This document shows, one piece after another, positions 1 through 6,825 of a DNA stretch of 40,227 nucleotides. Every line of letters starts with the position of its first letter. Position 1 is the stretch's first letter. The position numbers and the translations under genes were made by a program. The DNA comes from Chloroflexota bacterium. Its GTDB lineage: Bacteria; Chloroflexota; Anaerolineae; J102. Where the stretch lies: positions 1-40,227 of the forward strand of contig JAADII010000003.1 of NCBI GenBank assembly GCA_013151415.1. The letters run 5' to 3'. The notes below the pieces were generated by a model. That model ran no database searches. It was not told the DNA's origin and worked only from the letters and a program-made list of their open reading frames with translations.

Positions 1-164
1 CCGGGACTGAGTCGCAGAGGCTGGTCGTATCCGCTGCGCAATTGCGGCGGGCCCGCGGCCACCGTCCACAGCGCCAGAAAGATGAGAAGCAGCAGGGGAT
101 TTGACCCCGCGACCGCGCGCGCGTACAATCGCGGGCGTTTTGCCCGACCTTCGCTCCCTGTCAT
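1..164 (-). CDS. N-terminus of a membrane protein (partial, runs off the left edge)
   Basis: Reading leftward from an ATG at 164, an open frame of 54 codons continues past the window edge without a stop. It starts with a basic segment (MTGSEGRAKRPRLYAR), then one strongly hydrophobic stretch at about residues 24-38 (LLLLIFLALWTVAAG), then a proline/arginine-rich exit (PPQLRSGYDQPLRLSP). This is the layout of a signal anchor or first transmembrane helix with a cytoplasmic basic tail. Chloroflexota GT39-like glycosyltransferases often begin this way, but too little is visible to assign a family. A TATGAT element at about 174-179 on the minus strand, some 12 nt before the ATG, could be its -10 box, which would give a very short leader. 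Confidence 0.55.
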   Translation of the reverse strand, partial: MTGSEGRAKRPRLYARAVAGSNPLLLLIFLALWTVAAGPPQLRSGYDQPLRLSP

Positions 165-267
165 GCGCGCTCGCGGATCATAACCAATCACGCGAGGCAT
201 GGTATCATGTTGCAGCCCTGCTGTCCAGCGCATTGGGCAGCGTCTCCAACCCCATAAACTCTTTGAA

Positions 268-413
268 TTACTCTATCAATGCCGACACCAACTCCAAATC
301 GTCGAGACTTTGGAAGTCCGCCGGGTTATGAGTGACCAACGGAAGTTGATACGTGAGCGCAGTCGCGGCAATCCAGGCGTCTTGCGGAGATATGGGACGT
401 CATCATCTAGCAT
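268..413 (-). pseudogene. Deletion remnant of a PIN-domain (VapC-type) toxin
   Basis: The ATG at 413-411 overlaps the stop codon of the upstream antitoxin, the usual coupling in type II toxin-antitoxin pairs. The frame it opens soon becomes nonsense. In another frame, positions 399-268 encode RPISPQDAWIAATAL, then LPLVTHNPADF, and stop at TAA 270-268. These are the C-terminal PIN motifs: the conserved Asp with AWIAATA, then the LVTHN..DF strand. Only about 40 C-terminal residues remain. The first two thirds of the toxin, including the first catalytic Asp, are gone, and two TGA codons precede the surviving part. The sequence shows an internal deletion with loss of frame; that the ancestor was a VapC ribonuclease is inferred from these motifs. 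Confidence 0.8.
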
Positions 414-703
414 GATTCGTCTCGCTCCTCATATCGTTGGCTATAGATATATTCGAGCATTTCGTCAACGGATTCCTCTTCCGGCCAGAAGTCACCCTTC
501 AGACTCGCGATATCTGTAGCAGGTTGGACTTTTTGCTGTTGGATGTGTTCCGCCAGTTGTCGATGCTTCCAAAAGGCGTTCGCACCGTTGTTTTGACGGC
601 TCACATCATTGATGGAGCGAGAGAGGATTTGAAGCAGATCGATTTGTTCTTGAGGCGTTAAGCGTTGGATTTCTTGCACGATGGTTTGAAACATTGTTGT
701 CAT
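407..703 (-). CDS. Type II antitoxin of a PIN toxin, now orphaned
   Basis: This encodes 98 residues. The N-terminal half (QTIVQEIQRLTPQEQIDLLQ) is an amphipathic helical region. The acidic C-terminus (FWPEEESVDEMLEYIYSQR) resembles the toxin-binding tails of VapB-like antitoxins. A GGGAGGTG ribosome-binding site sits 6 nt before the ATG at 703. The stop overlaps the start of the toxin remnant downstream, so the original order was antitoxin then toxin. The gene keeps a good promoter and ribosome-binding site although its toxin is destroyed. It may still act as a DNA-binding repressor or protect against a related toxin elsewhere; that is inference. No exact antitoxin family is recognised. Confidence 0.7.
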   Translation of the reverse strand: MTTMFQTIVQEIQRLTPQEQIDLLQILSRSINDVSRQNNGANAFWKHRQLAEHIQQQKVQPATDIASLKGDFWPEEESVDEMLEYIYSQRYEERDESC

Positions 704-736
704 TTTTCACCTCCCAGTATGCAACTTCTGGATTCT

Positions 737-765
737 ACGATAGCATCTGTGTAGACGCTTGTCAA
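737..765 (-). promoter_or_regulatory. Sigma70-type promoter of the orphan antitoxin
   Basis: On the minus strand a perfect TTGACA (765-760) is followed by a 17-nt spacer and TATCGT (742-737). Transcription would start near 730, leaving a leader of about 27 nt that contains the GGGAGGTG ribosome-binding site. The -35 box and spacing are ideal and the -10 box matches four of six positions. Confidence 0.65.
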
Positions 766-787
766 TTCCTCGCGACCTCTGAGTCTT

Positions 788-1922
788 ATGTTTGACTATA
801 CTCTTATCGCCAATGACGGTTCAGCCCGATTGGGGGTGTTTCGCAACCCCGCACGGGAACATTCATATGCCCTGTTTCGCGCCGGTGGGCACACAAGCCA
901 CGGTGAAAACGCTCAGCCCGGACGAAGTGCGCGAGGTCGGCGCGGAGTTGGTGTTGGCCAACACCTATCATCTCTATCTGCGGCCCGGCGCGGATCGAGT
1001 GGCGCGATTGGGCGGTCTGCATCGCTTCATGGGCTGGGATGGCCCCATTCTCACCGATTCGGGCGGGTTCCAAGTCTTTTCCCTGAGCGACATGCGCAAG
1101 GTGGACGCGGATGGCGTGACCTTTCGTTCCCATCTCGATGGCAGCCTGCACCGTTTCACGCCCGAACTGGTCATGGACATCCAGGCCAAGTTGGGAGCGG
1201 ACATCATCATGGCGCTCGACGAATGCCCCGAACCGCTGGATCGAGCCTATAATGAGGAGGCGTTGGCCCGCACTCACGCTTGGGCCGCGCGCTGCGCGGA
1301 AAACCAGCGCCGGCCGCAAGAGCAGGCCCTGTTCGGCATTGTGCAGGGCGGTATTTTCCCCGATTTACGGCTGGAAAGCGCGGCGTTCCTCACCGCTCTG
1401 GATTTACCCGGCTACGCCATCGGTGGCCTGGCCGTGGGTGAGACCAAAGAGCAGATGTACGCGACGCTGGATGTGGTGACGCCCGCTTTGCCCGCGGACA
1501 GGCCGCGCTATCTGATGGGCGTGGGCGCGCCCGAAGACATTGTGGAGGCGGTCGCGCGGGGGCTGGATTTGTTCGATAGCGTCATGCCCACGCGTATCGC
1601 CCGGCACGGCGCGATTTTCACCCGGCATGGTCGCGTCAACCTGCGCAACGCGCGCTTTGCGGACGAGCCGGGCCCCTTGGAGGAGGGCTGCGATTGTTAC
1701 GCGTGCACGCACTTCAGCACGGCCTATGTGCATCATCTCATCCGCGCCAGCGAAATCTTTGGCCTCCGCCTCACCACCCTCCACAACCTGCGCTTCCTGC
1801 AAACCCTGATGCGAGACATCCGCAATCACATCGCATCCGGAACCTTCCACGCATTCAAAGCATCCTTCCTTCGTCGCTATCTGTGCTCCAAGAAAACTCA
1901 TAGCGAGGCTACTCATCCATGA
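788..1922 (+). CDS. tgt: Queuine/archaeosine-family tRNA-guanine transglycosylase, with a +1 G frameshift near the N-terminus
   Basis: The product exchanges guanine 34 of GUN-anticodon tRNAs for the queuosine precursor preQ1. Visible motifs are LTDSGGFQVF with the conserved active-site Asp, LDLFDSVMPTR with the nucleophilic Asp, and the zinc site CDCYAC followed by a His about 25 residues later. The natural N-terminus starts at ATG 788 (MFDYTLIANDGSARLG) but is one frame away from the body, which continues as CFATPHGNIHMPCF. The shift lies in a run of five G at 832-836; four G would restore one frame. If the sequence is real, translation could begin at TTG 792 or ATG 813 in the body frame, with the first strand altered or lost. 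The stop overlaps uppP by ATGA. The family call is firm; the state of the N-terminus is not. Confidence 0.9.
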
Positions 1923-2728
1923 CCACTTTTCAAGCATTTATTTTGGGCCTGGTTCAGGGCCTGACCGAATTCCTCCCCGTAAGCTCCTCGGGGCATCTGG
2001 TGCTCGTTCCCTGGTGGCTGGGCTGGGATGCATCGAGCCTGGCTTTCGACGCGCTGGTGCACTTGGGCACATTGTTGGCCGTCGTCGTCTATTTCTGGCG
2101 CGATTGGTGGCGGATGTTCTTGGCCGTTGTCGGGCGATTGCGCGGCCGTCGCGATCCAGAGGGCCATGACCGGCTTTTTCTCCTGATCCTCATCGGCACG
2201 TTGCCCGCGGCCGTCATCGGCTACCTGTTCGAGGGTTTCTTCGAATCGCTTTTTGGCAGCCCGCCCACGGTTGCGATTTTTCTCATCATCACCGGGCTTT
2301 TATTGGTCCTGGCCGAACGCTGGCATCAAGAGGGTTTGCCCATCGCCCGACTCAAGGTTTCCGATTCGGTGATCATCGGCTTTGCACAGGCTCTGGCCAT
2401 TGCACCGGGCATCTCCCGTAGCGGCGGCACCATCGCCGCCGGCCTGGTGCGCGGACTCGACCGCGCCGCGGCCGCGCGTTTTTCTTTCCTATTGGGCACG
2501 CCCATCATCTTCGGCGCGGGACTGTTCAAAATGAAAGATCTGGCTGACGCTGGACTGAACAGCGGTCAGGCCGCGCCTTTGGTCGTTGGGTTTCTGGCCG
2601 CGACCGTTTCCGGCTTCCTGGCCATCCGTTATCTCCTGCGCTTCCTCCGCAACCACAGCCTTTACCCATTCGCCATTTACGTGTGGATCGTGGCGGGGCT
2701 TTCGCTTTTGCGATGGGTTCTAATATGA
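1919..2728 (+). CDS. uppP: Undecaprenyl-diphosphate phosphatase (BacA/UppP family)
   Basis: This integral membrane enzyme removes a phosphate from undecaprenyl diphosphate so that the lipid carrier can be reused in peptidoglycan and polysaccharide synthesis. The 269-residue length is typical. Both family signatures are present: GLTEFLPVSSSGHL near residue 14, with the catalytic Glu and Ser region, and PGISRSGGTIAAGL near residue 162, with the phosphate-binding Arg. Several hydrophobic helices span the rest, including VEHLGTLLAVVVYF-like and LLVVGFL-type segments. The ATG overlaps the stop of tgt (ATGA), which suggests translational coupling. Its own stop lies in another ATGA at 2725-2728, in front of a remnant of a foreign gene. 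Confidence 0.95.
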   Translation: MTTFQAFILGLVQGLTEFLPVSSSGHLVLVPWWLGWDASSLAFDALVHLGTLLAVVVYFWRDWWRMFLAVVGRLRGRRDPEGHDRLFLLILIGTLPAAVIGYLFEGFFESLFGSPPTVAIFLIITGLLLVLAERWHQEGLPIARLKVSDSVIIGFAQALAIAPGISRSGGTIAAGLVRGLDRAAAARFSFLLGTPIIFGAGLFKMKDLADAGLNSGQAAPLVVGFLAATVSGFLAIRYLLRFLRNHSLYPFAIYVWIVAGLSLLRWVLI

Positions 2729-2823
2729 GCTTCCAGGCCATCGCCGACGTGTTTCTCTTCCTCGCCTCCGATGCGGCCCGCGCCATCCACGGCGCGGCTA
2801 TTCCCGTATATGGATTAAGCTAA
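2725..2823 (+). pseudogene. C-terminal tail of a short-chain dehydrogenase/reductase
   Basis: From an ATG that overlaps the uppP stop, 32 codons encode a peptide containing IADVFLFLASDAARA and then IHGAAIPVYGLS before TAA. This is the C-terminal end of an SDR enzyme: the A..V.FLASD...G helix and the final V.GG strand. The Rossmann fold, NAD-binding glycines and YxxxK catalytic motif are absent. The fragment is most easily explained by a deletion that joined uppP to the end of an SDR gene. The family recognition rests on one well-known motif and no alignment was run. It could be translated by coupling to uppP but would not be an enzyme. Confidence 0.7.
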
Positions 2824-2967
2824 ACTGAGGAGCAGCTCTCTTTCGGGATATGCACCTTGCGGCAAGCGTTCAATAGGATCAGCAGCCAAGGCTCCGTATG
2901 TTTGCTCGAAAAAACCGGCCGGCCAGGTGGATTCGACATCCTGGGATGTCAGATTCACGGCTTTCAT
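2815..2967 (-). CDS. Small putative antitoxin without an adjacent toxin
   Basis: This encodes 50 residues from an ATG at 2967 that has AAAGGAGG 7 nt upstream; an earlier in-frame ATG at 3000 lacks such a site. The core WPAGFFEQTYGALAADPIER and the following PQGAYPEREL match small proteins that I recall as partners encoded upstream of PIN-type toxins in cyanobacteria and Chloroflexota. That recollection is not verified here. No toxin follows: the frame runs through LLSLA into TAA at 2817, overlapping the end of the SDR remnant on the other strand. The last few codons therefore look like read-through across a deletion junction. A good promoter lies upstream. Confidence 0.55.
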   Translation of the reverse strand: MKAVNLTSQDVESTWPAGFFEQTYGALAADPIERLPQGAYPERELLLSLA

Positions 2968-3010
2968 CTGTCGGCCTCCTTTATGAGAGGTGCATTGCAT
3001 AGACTATTTT

Positions 3011-3039
3011 ATTATCACAGCAACGCCCATTTTTGACAA
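3011..3039 (-). promoter_or_regulatory. Promoter of the 50-residue putative antitoxin
   Basis: On the minus strand TTGTCA (3039-3034), a 17-nt spacer and GATAAT (3016-3011) precede the gene starting at 2967, with AAAGGAGG in the leader. Five of six positions of each hexamer match consensus. The plus strand also carries TTGACA at 3033-3038 but no convincing -10 box. Confidence 0.6.
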
Positions 3040-3104
3040 ATGAGGTGTTCGAGATTTTTGCACTCCCAGTTCTACCTAACCTTTGATTGTGCCTGGATTG
3101 CCAT

Positions 3105-4025
3105 ATGCACAAACTTTCCCTTTCAACCATGTGGATGCAACACCGCGCCGGGCATGTGCGCGAGTGGTGGGAGCAGGTGCGCGGCCTGGGGTTCGAGCAA
3201 ATCGAGCTGAGCCATATCATCACCCCGGCCATGATTGCGGGCCTCGAACCGGGGGAAATCCCCGTCAGCAGCGTGCATTTTCCTGCGCCCACGGTTCCGC
3301 ATCCCACCGACGCGCGGGGCGCGGATAAGCTCATCGCCTCGCCCGACCCGACCTTGCGCGGCTGGGCCGTGGACCAGGCGCGGCGCAGCATCGACCTGGC
3401 CGCGACATGGGGAGCAAGCGCGGTTTGCATTCATGCCGGCGCGGTGGAGGTTCCTTGGCGGTTGGAGTGGGCCTTGCGCCAGCGCTGGCTGGGCGGCTAT
3501 TTCGGGACGCCGGTTTATGGGCGAACGTTGGACGAGCTGCTGACTGCGCGCGCGGCCGCGGCCGAACCCTATTTCAGCGCGGTGCGGCGCTCGTTGGAGG
3601 AAATCGCGGTCTACGCGCAACAAATGGGCGTCCGTATCGGGGTCGAGACTCGCGTGCACGTGTTCGAGATGCCCAGTCTGGAAGAGGCGCAAATCATCCT
3701 GGCGGAGCACGACCCCGATGTGCTGGGGCTTTGGTATGACGCCGGACACGTGCAGGTGCAGGCGAATCTGGGCCTGGCCGAGCCGCGAGCCTGGCTGGAA
3801 ACCTGCGGCCCGCGCATCGTGGCCGCGCATCTGCACGATACGCGCGGCCTGCGGGACCATCTCTTGCCGGGCGCAGGCGACATCGATTTCGAACTGCTGA
3901 CCGCGCATTTGCCGGCCGACGCGCTGCGCGTGTGCGAGTTTGATTGGTACTTCGAGCCGGAAGAGATCGCGGCCGCGGCGCGCAGATTGGAGCGAATGAT
4001 ATGGGACAATGAGACGAGACGTTGA
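3105..4025 (+). CDS. Xylose-isomerase-like TIM-barrel protein (sugar phosphate isomerase/epimerase family)
   Basis: This encodes 306 residues of the AP-endonuclease-2/xylose-isomerase-like barrel, which uses divalent metal for sugar isomerisation or epimerisation. Expected metal-ligand positions are visible: Glu in GVETRVHVFEMPS, Asp/His in LWYDAGHVQ, His in AHLHDTRG and Glu in VCEFDWYF. The ATG at 3105 (MHKLSLSTMWM) is preferred. An in-frame TTG at 3087 would add six residues with no better ribosome-binding site. There is no signal peptide, so the enzyme is cytoplasmic. Neighbours are antitoxin remnants and do not reveal a substrate. The fold call is solid and the reaction is unknown. Confidence 0.85.
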   Translation: MHKLSLSTMWMQHRAGHVREWWEQVRGLGFEQIELSHIITPAMIAGLEPGEIPVSSVHFPAPTVPHPTDARGADKLIASPDPTLRGWAVDQARRSIDLAATWGASAVCIHAGAVEVPWRLEWALRQRWLGGYFGTPVYGRTLDELLTARAAAAEPYFSAVRRSLEEIAVYAQQMGVRIGVETRVHVFEMPSLEEAQIILAEHDPDVLGLWYDAGHVQVQANLGLAEPRAWLETCGPRIVAAHLHDTRGLRDHLLPGAGDIDFELLTAHLPADALRVCEFDWYFEPEEIAAAARRLERMIWDNETRR

Positions 4026-4069
4026 CAGCCGTACTGAATCATATTATCCTGCATGTCCGGAGGTTGCTT

Positions 4070-4321
4070 ATGAGCGATATGACAAAACTAACCGTTCGCG
4101 TACCCAAACCTCTGTTGGAAAGCGCCAAGCACTATGCAAGGGCCCATGAGACGACGCTGACGCGATTGATTGTGGAGCATCTGCATCGCCTTGCGCGTGA
4201 AGCGGATGTGAAAGAGGATTGGTTACGCGACGCGCCTATCGTACGGCGTCTAAGTGGCGTCTTACCCCCCGAAGCCACAATCGAAGATTACCAGGATTAT
4301 TTGGTGGAGAAGTATGCCTAA
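4070..4321 (+). CDS. Ribbon-helix-helix-type antitoxin, toxin deleted
   Basis: This encodes 83 residues. The N-terminus TKLTVRVPKPLLESAKHYA followed by ETTLTRLIVEHL fits a ribbon-helix-helix DNA-binding fold: a beta strand with alternating residues, then two helices. The C-terminal part (RLSGVLPPEATIEDYQDYL) is the acidic toxin-binding extension seen in RHH antitoxins of PIN toxins. GGAGG lies 7 nt before ATG 4070. A TTGACA at 4022-4027 could be its -35 box, although the matching -10 (ATTATC, 16-nt spacing) is only moderate. The stop overlaps ATG 4314 of the toxin scar, the normal coupling geometry. It probably still represses its own promoter. Confidence 0.75.
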   Translation: MSDMTKLTVRVPKPLLESAKHYARAHETTLTRLIVEHLHRLAREADVKEDWLRDAPIVRRLSGVLPPEATIEDYQDYLVEKYA

Positions 4322-4367
4322 GGGTCCCGTCATTGCACCTTCGGTGTTTGTGACGTTGCTGAAGTAA
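4314..4367 (+). pseudogene. Scar of an in-frame deleted PIN toxin (17 codons left)
   Basis: The ATG overlaps the antitoxin stop, and the frame MPK is exactly how many VapC toxins begin (MPK followed by a strand and DTD). Here MPK is joined directly to GPVIAPSVFVTLLK and a TAA. The latter peptide resembles the last strand and helix of PIN toxins, after the GPV-containing linker (typically ..F..GPV.V..P..F...L). An ancestral gene of about 130-140 codons would have lost some 350 nt in frame. The start overlap is seen directly; identity as a PIN toxin is inferred from both ends and from the RHH partner. Confidence 0.6.
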
Positions 4368-4372
4368 ACTTT

Positions 4373-5911
4373 GTGTCTTCTCGAATTCGCTCTGTGTGGC
4401 GGCTCGTTTTTCTACCGGCTCCTTTTCTGGCGCTGGCGGCGTGGGTGTGGCCGCGGTTCGATGGGTTGTATGGGCAAGATGCGTTCGCGTATTATGATTA
4501 CGCGCTGGGGCCATTGCGCGAGGCATTGATGCGAGGCGAGGGGCCGCCTCCCTTTTTCTGGCCGCCGGGTTATCCGCTGCTGGTGGCGCTGAGTTCATTT
4601 CTGGTGGGCGCGCGTCCGCTGGCGGGCCAGGTGGTCAGTTTGCTGGCGGGGATGGTGGTTCCGGTGTTTACGGCGCTGTTTGCGAGGGCCATCTGGCCGG
4701 GGGAAGAAAGAGGGTGGGGATGGACGTGGTTGGCGGGATTGCTGGCCGCATTCATGAGCCAGTTGTGGCAATCGAGCGTGGTGGTCATGGCCGATGCAAC
4801 CGCGCTGGCGGCCGCGACCGTGGGCATGTGGGCGTTGGCGGAGTATGGACGCAGGGAGAGGATGGCGAAGGGAATGCTATGGCTTGTGTTGGCCGCGGCA
4901 GCCATGGGATTCGCGGTGCTGACGCGTTGGGCTTACGCGCTGGTTGCGATCCCGGCCACGATGTATGCAATGGCGGTGCTGTGGCGTTTGCCGCGACCGC
5001 GGGCGTTTGTTCACGCCCTGTTGGCCGCGGCCGCGGTCGCGTTGGTTCTATGGCCATTGTGGGGGCCGATTTTTTCTCTCCTGCTTTTGAACAACGAGAC
5101 GAGCGCGGCTTTTGTGGGCGATTTGCGGGTCTATTCCTGGCATCCGCTGAATGCGTTTCGCCGCGAGTTCACGACGGCGGATGGTCTGCTTCGTTATCGT
5201 TTTGCCAACGGCGTTTATTATTTGTTGGCTCCTCTGCATCGTTTTTATTTCACGCTTCTGGCCGCGCCCTTTTTGCTGCTGGGCGCATGGCGCGCGGCGC
5301 GAATGCGCTCGTTGGCGTGGGCGTTGTTGGTGTTGGGTTGGGCGGCCGCGATCCTGCTTTTTCATGCCGGCGCGCCCTGGCAAAACTTTCGCTTCACCCT
5401 GGCCGCGCTTCCGCCGCTCGCCCTCCTGGTCGCGTTGGGCGCGCAAAGCGTGCATGAGCGCTGGAGGTTGCTTCGGCTGGGGCCTCGCCATGACGGAATC
5501 AAACACTTACTCCTCGTCACCTACCTTGTTTTCATGCTCGCGCTCATGGCCTGGGGAGGCGCGCGGCTAACGCAAAGTTTCATCGAGCGCAAAGAGAATG
5601 ATCTGGCGACCGTGGCTTGGGTGGAGAGCCGCGTCCCCGAACGCGCGCGGCTGCTCACTTTCGGTCTCACCGCGACCTTTCAGCACTATAGCGATTTGGA
5701 GGCGATTGAGTTGTTTTACCTTGATCCCAAAACGTTGGCCGGACTGTTGGAGGAAGGGAAGCCGGTTTTCGTGTTCGTGGATGAGGATGTGTTGGCAGGG
5801 CAATGGCGCGGTCGTCCGCCGGAGGCGAATGTGCGATGGTTGCACGAGCGCGCGGGGCTGATGCGCTTGGGCGAGACGGGAGGTTATACGCTTTTTGCGG
5901 TGGATCATTAG
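4373..5911 (+). CDS. GT39/ArnT-like integral membrane glycosyltransferase
   Basis: This encodes 512 residues with about ten hydrophobic helices and a soluble C-terminal segment of roughly 90 residues. The N-terminal helix is followed by DGLYGQDAFAYYDYA and then PFFWPPGYPLLVAL. This acidic first loop with a later PPGYP is characteristic of dolichyl-phosphate-mannose/ArnT-like transferases, which move a sugar from a polyprenyl-phosphate carrier to an acceptor outside the membrane. The start is GTG 4373, just 5 nt after the toxin scar. No ATG lies in a plausible place. The sugar and acceptor cannot be read from sequence. Its proximity to uppP may be coincidental. Confidence 0.75.
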   Translation: MSSRIRSVWRLVFLPAPFLALAAWVWPRFDGLYGQDAFAYYDYALGPLREALMRGEGPPPFFWPPGYPLLVALSSFLVGARPLAGQVVSLLAGMVVPVFTALFARAIWPGEERGWGWTWLAGLLAAFMSQLWQSSVVVMADATALAAATVGMWALAEYGRRERMAKGMLWLVLAAAAMGFAVLTRWAYALVAIPATMYAMAVLWRLPRPRAFVHALLAAAAVALVLWPLWGPIFSLLLLNNETSAAFVGDLRVYSWHPLNAFRREFTTADGLLRYRFANGVYYLLAPLHRFYFTLLAAPFLLLGAWRAARMRSLAWALLVLGWAAAILLFHAGAPWQNFRFTLAALPPLALLVALGAQSVHERWRLLRLGPRHDGIKHLLLVTYLVFMLALMAWGGARLTQSFIERKENDLATVAWVESRVPERARLLTFGLTATFQHYSDLEAIELFYLDPKTLAGLLEEGKPVFVFVDEDVLAGQWRGRPPEANVRWLHERAGLMRLGETGGYTLFAVDH

Positions 5912-5991
5912 TAAGAAACGACGCTCTACGCAACAAGCAATATGTCATACGCAACGATTTTCAAAGGCTTTCGCGTTGCGCGATAGTCTGC

Positions 5992-5997
5992 TACAAT
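5992..5997 (+). promoter_or_regulatory. -10 box (TACAAT) of a probably leaderless transcript
   Basis: TACAAT ends 6 nt before ATG 6004. Because initiation normally lies about 7 nt beyond the -10 box, the transcript would start at or within a nucleotide of the ATG. TTTCGC at 5969-5974 gives 17-nt spacing but is a weak -35 box. No Shine-Dalgarno sequence precedes ATG 6004 or ATG 6013. Confidence 0.5.
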
Positions 5998-6003
5998 GCC
6001 TGC

Positions 6004-6801
6004 ATGTGCGCCATGCCTTTTCTTTCATCTTATCCCAAAATCGAGGGCGTCCATCACCTGGGTGGTGGGGAGCGATTCGCGGGCTTGCAGCAAGTGTATC
6101 TTCGCGTGCGCGAGATGGAGGGGCGGCTGTATGATGACGAGGTTGTGCGACGGTTGCCCCTGGTTTCAACCGATGATCCGCACGCCGACGAATGGATCAT
6201 GCGAGCGGACTCCGCGCAACGGTTGAGGGCGTATCTGGAACAACGGGAGGGCGTTGTGGATGTGTTGGACCTGGGATGCGGCAACGGCTGGCTCACGCGC
6301 TGGCTGGCCGACGCGGTGAAAGGCGCAGTGCTGGGGATGGACATCAACCTGGTGGAGCTGGAGCAGGCCGCGCGGGTGTTTGGAGCGCGAGAAAATTTGG
6401 CCTTCGCGTACGGCGACGTGTTCGAAGACGCGCTTCCCGACGCGGGTTTCGATATCGTGATCATGGCCGCGTCGTTGCAGTATTTCGCGGACGCGGCCCG
6501 GCTCATTCGGCGCTTGCTGCGGTTGCTGCGCCCGCAAGGCGAGATACACATTCTCGACACGCCGTTCTATGATGAGCGTTCGGTGGACGCGGCGCGGGCG
6601 CGCACTCAGGCCTATTACGCCCGGCTGGGCGCGCCCGAAATGGCGTCGTTTTACCATCATCATCGTTGGTCCGATCTATCATCCTTCGCTCCCGCCCTTC
6701 TCTACGACCCCACCCGCCTCGCCCCTCGTCTTCGTCGCTCGTTGCTCAACCAACCCGTTTCACCCTTTCCCTGGCTTCGCATTGTTCAGGTCGACGCGTA
6801 G
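6004..6801 (+). CDS. Class I SAM-dependent methyltransferase
   Basis: This encodes 265 residues (262 if the ATG at 6013 is used). The SAM-binding motif I is VLDLGCGNGWLTRWLA, followed by the acidic residue of motif II in GMDINLVELEQA. The post-motif FDIVIMAASLQYF and the RLLRPQGEIHILDTPF segment are also typical of the family. An N-terminal extension of about 80 residues (EGVHHLGGGERFAGLQQVY) precedes the fold, and the C-terminus carries a Trp/Pro-rich tail. The substrate is unknown; small-molecule or lipid-linked sugar methylation would fit the neighbouring glycosyltransferase but this is a guess. Confidence 0.85.
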   Translation: MCAMPFLSSYPKIEGVHHLGGGERFAGLQQVYLRVREMEGRLYDDEVVRRLPLVSTDDPHADEWIMRADSAQRLRAYLEQREGVVDVLDLGCGNGWLTRWLADAVKGAVLGMDINLVELEQAARVFGARENLAFAYGDVFEDALPDAGFDIVIMAASLQYFADAARLIRRLLRLLRPQGEIHILDTPFYDERSVDAARARTQAYYARLGAPEMASFYHHHRWSDLSSFAPALLYDPTRLAPRLRRSLLNQPVSPFPWLRIVQVDA

Positions 6802-6825
6802 CCCCTCCTTATTTGGAGTGCGATC

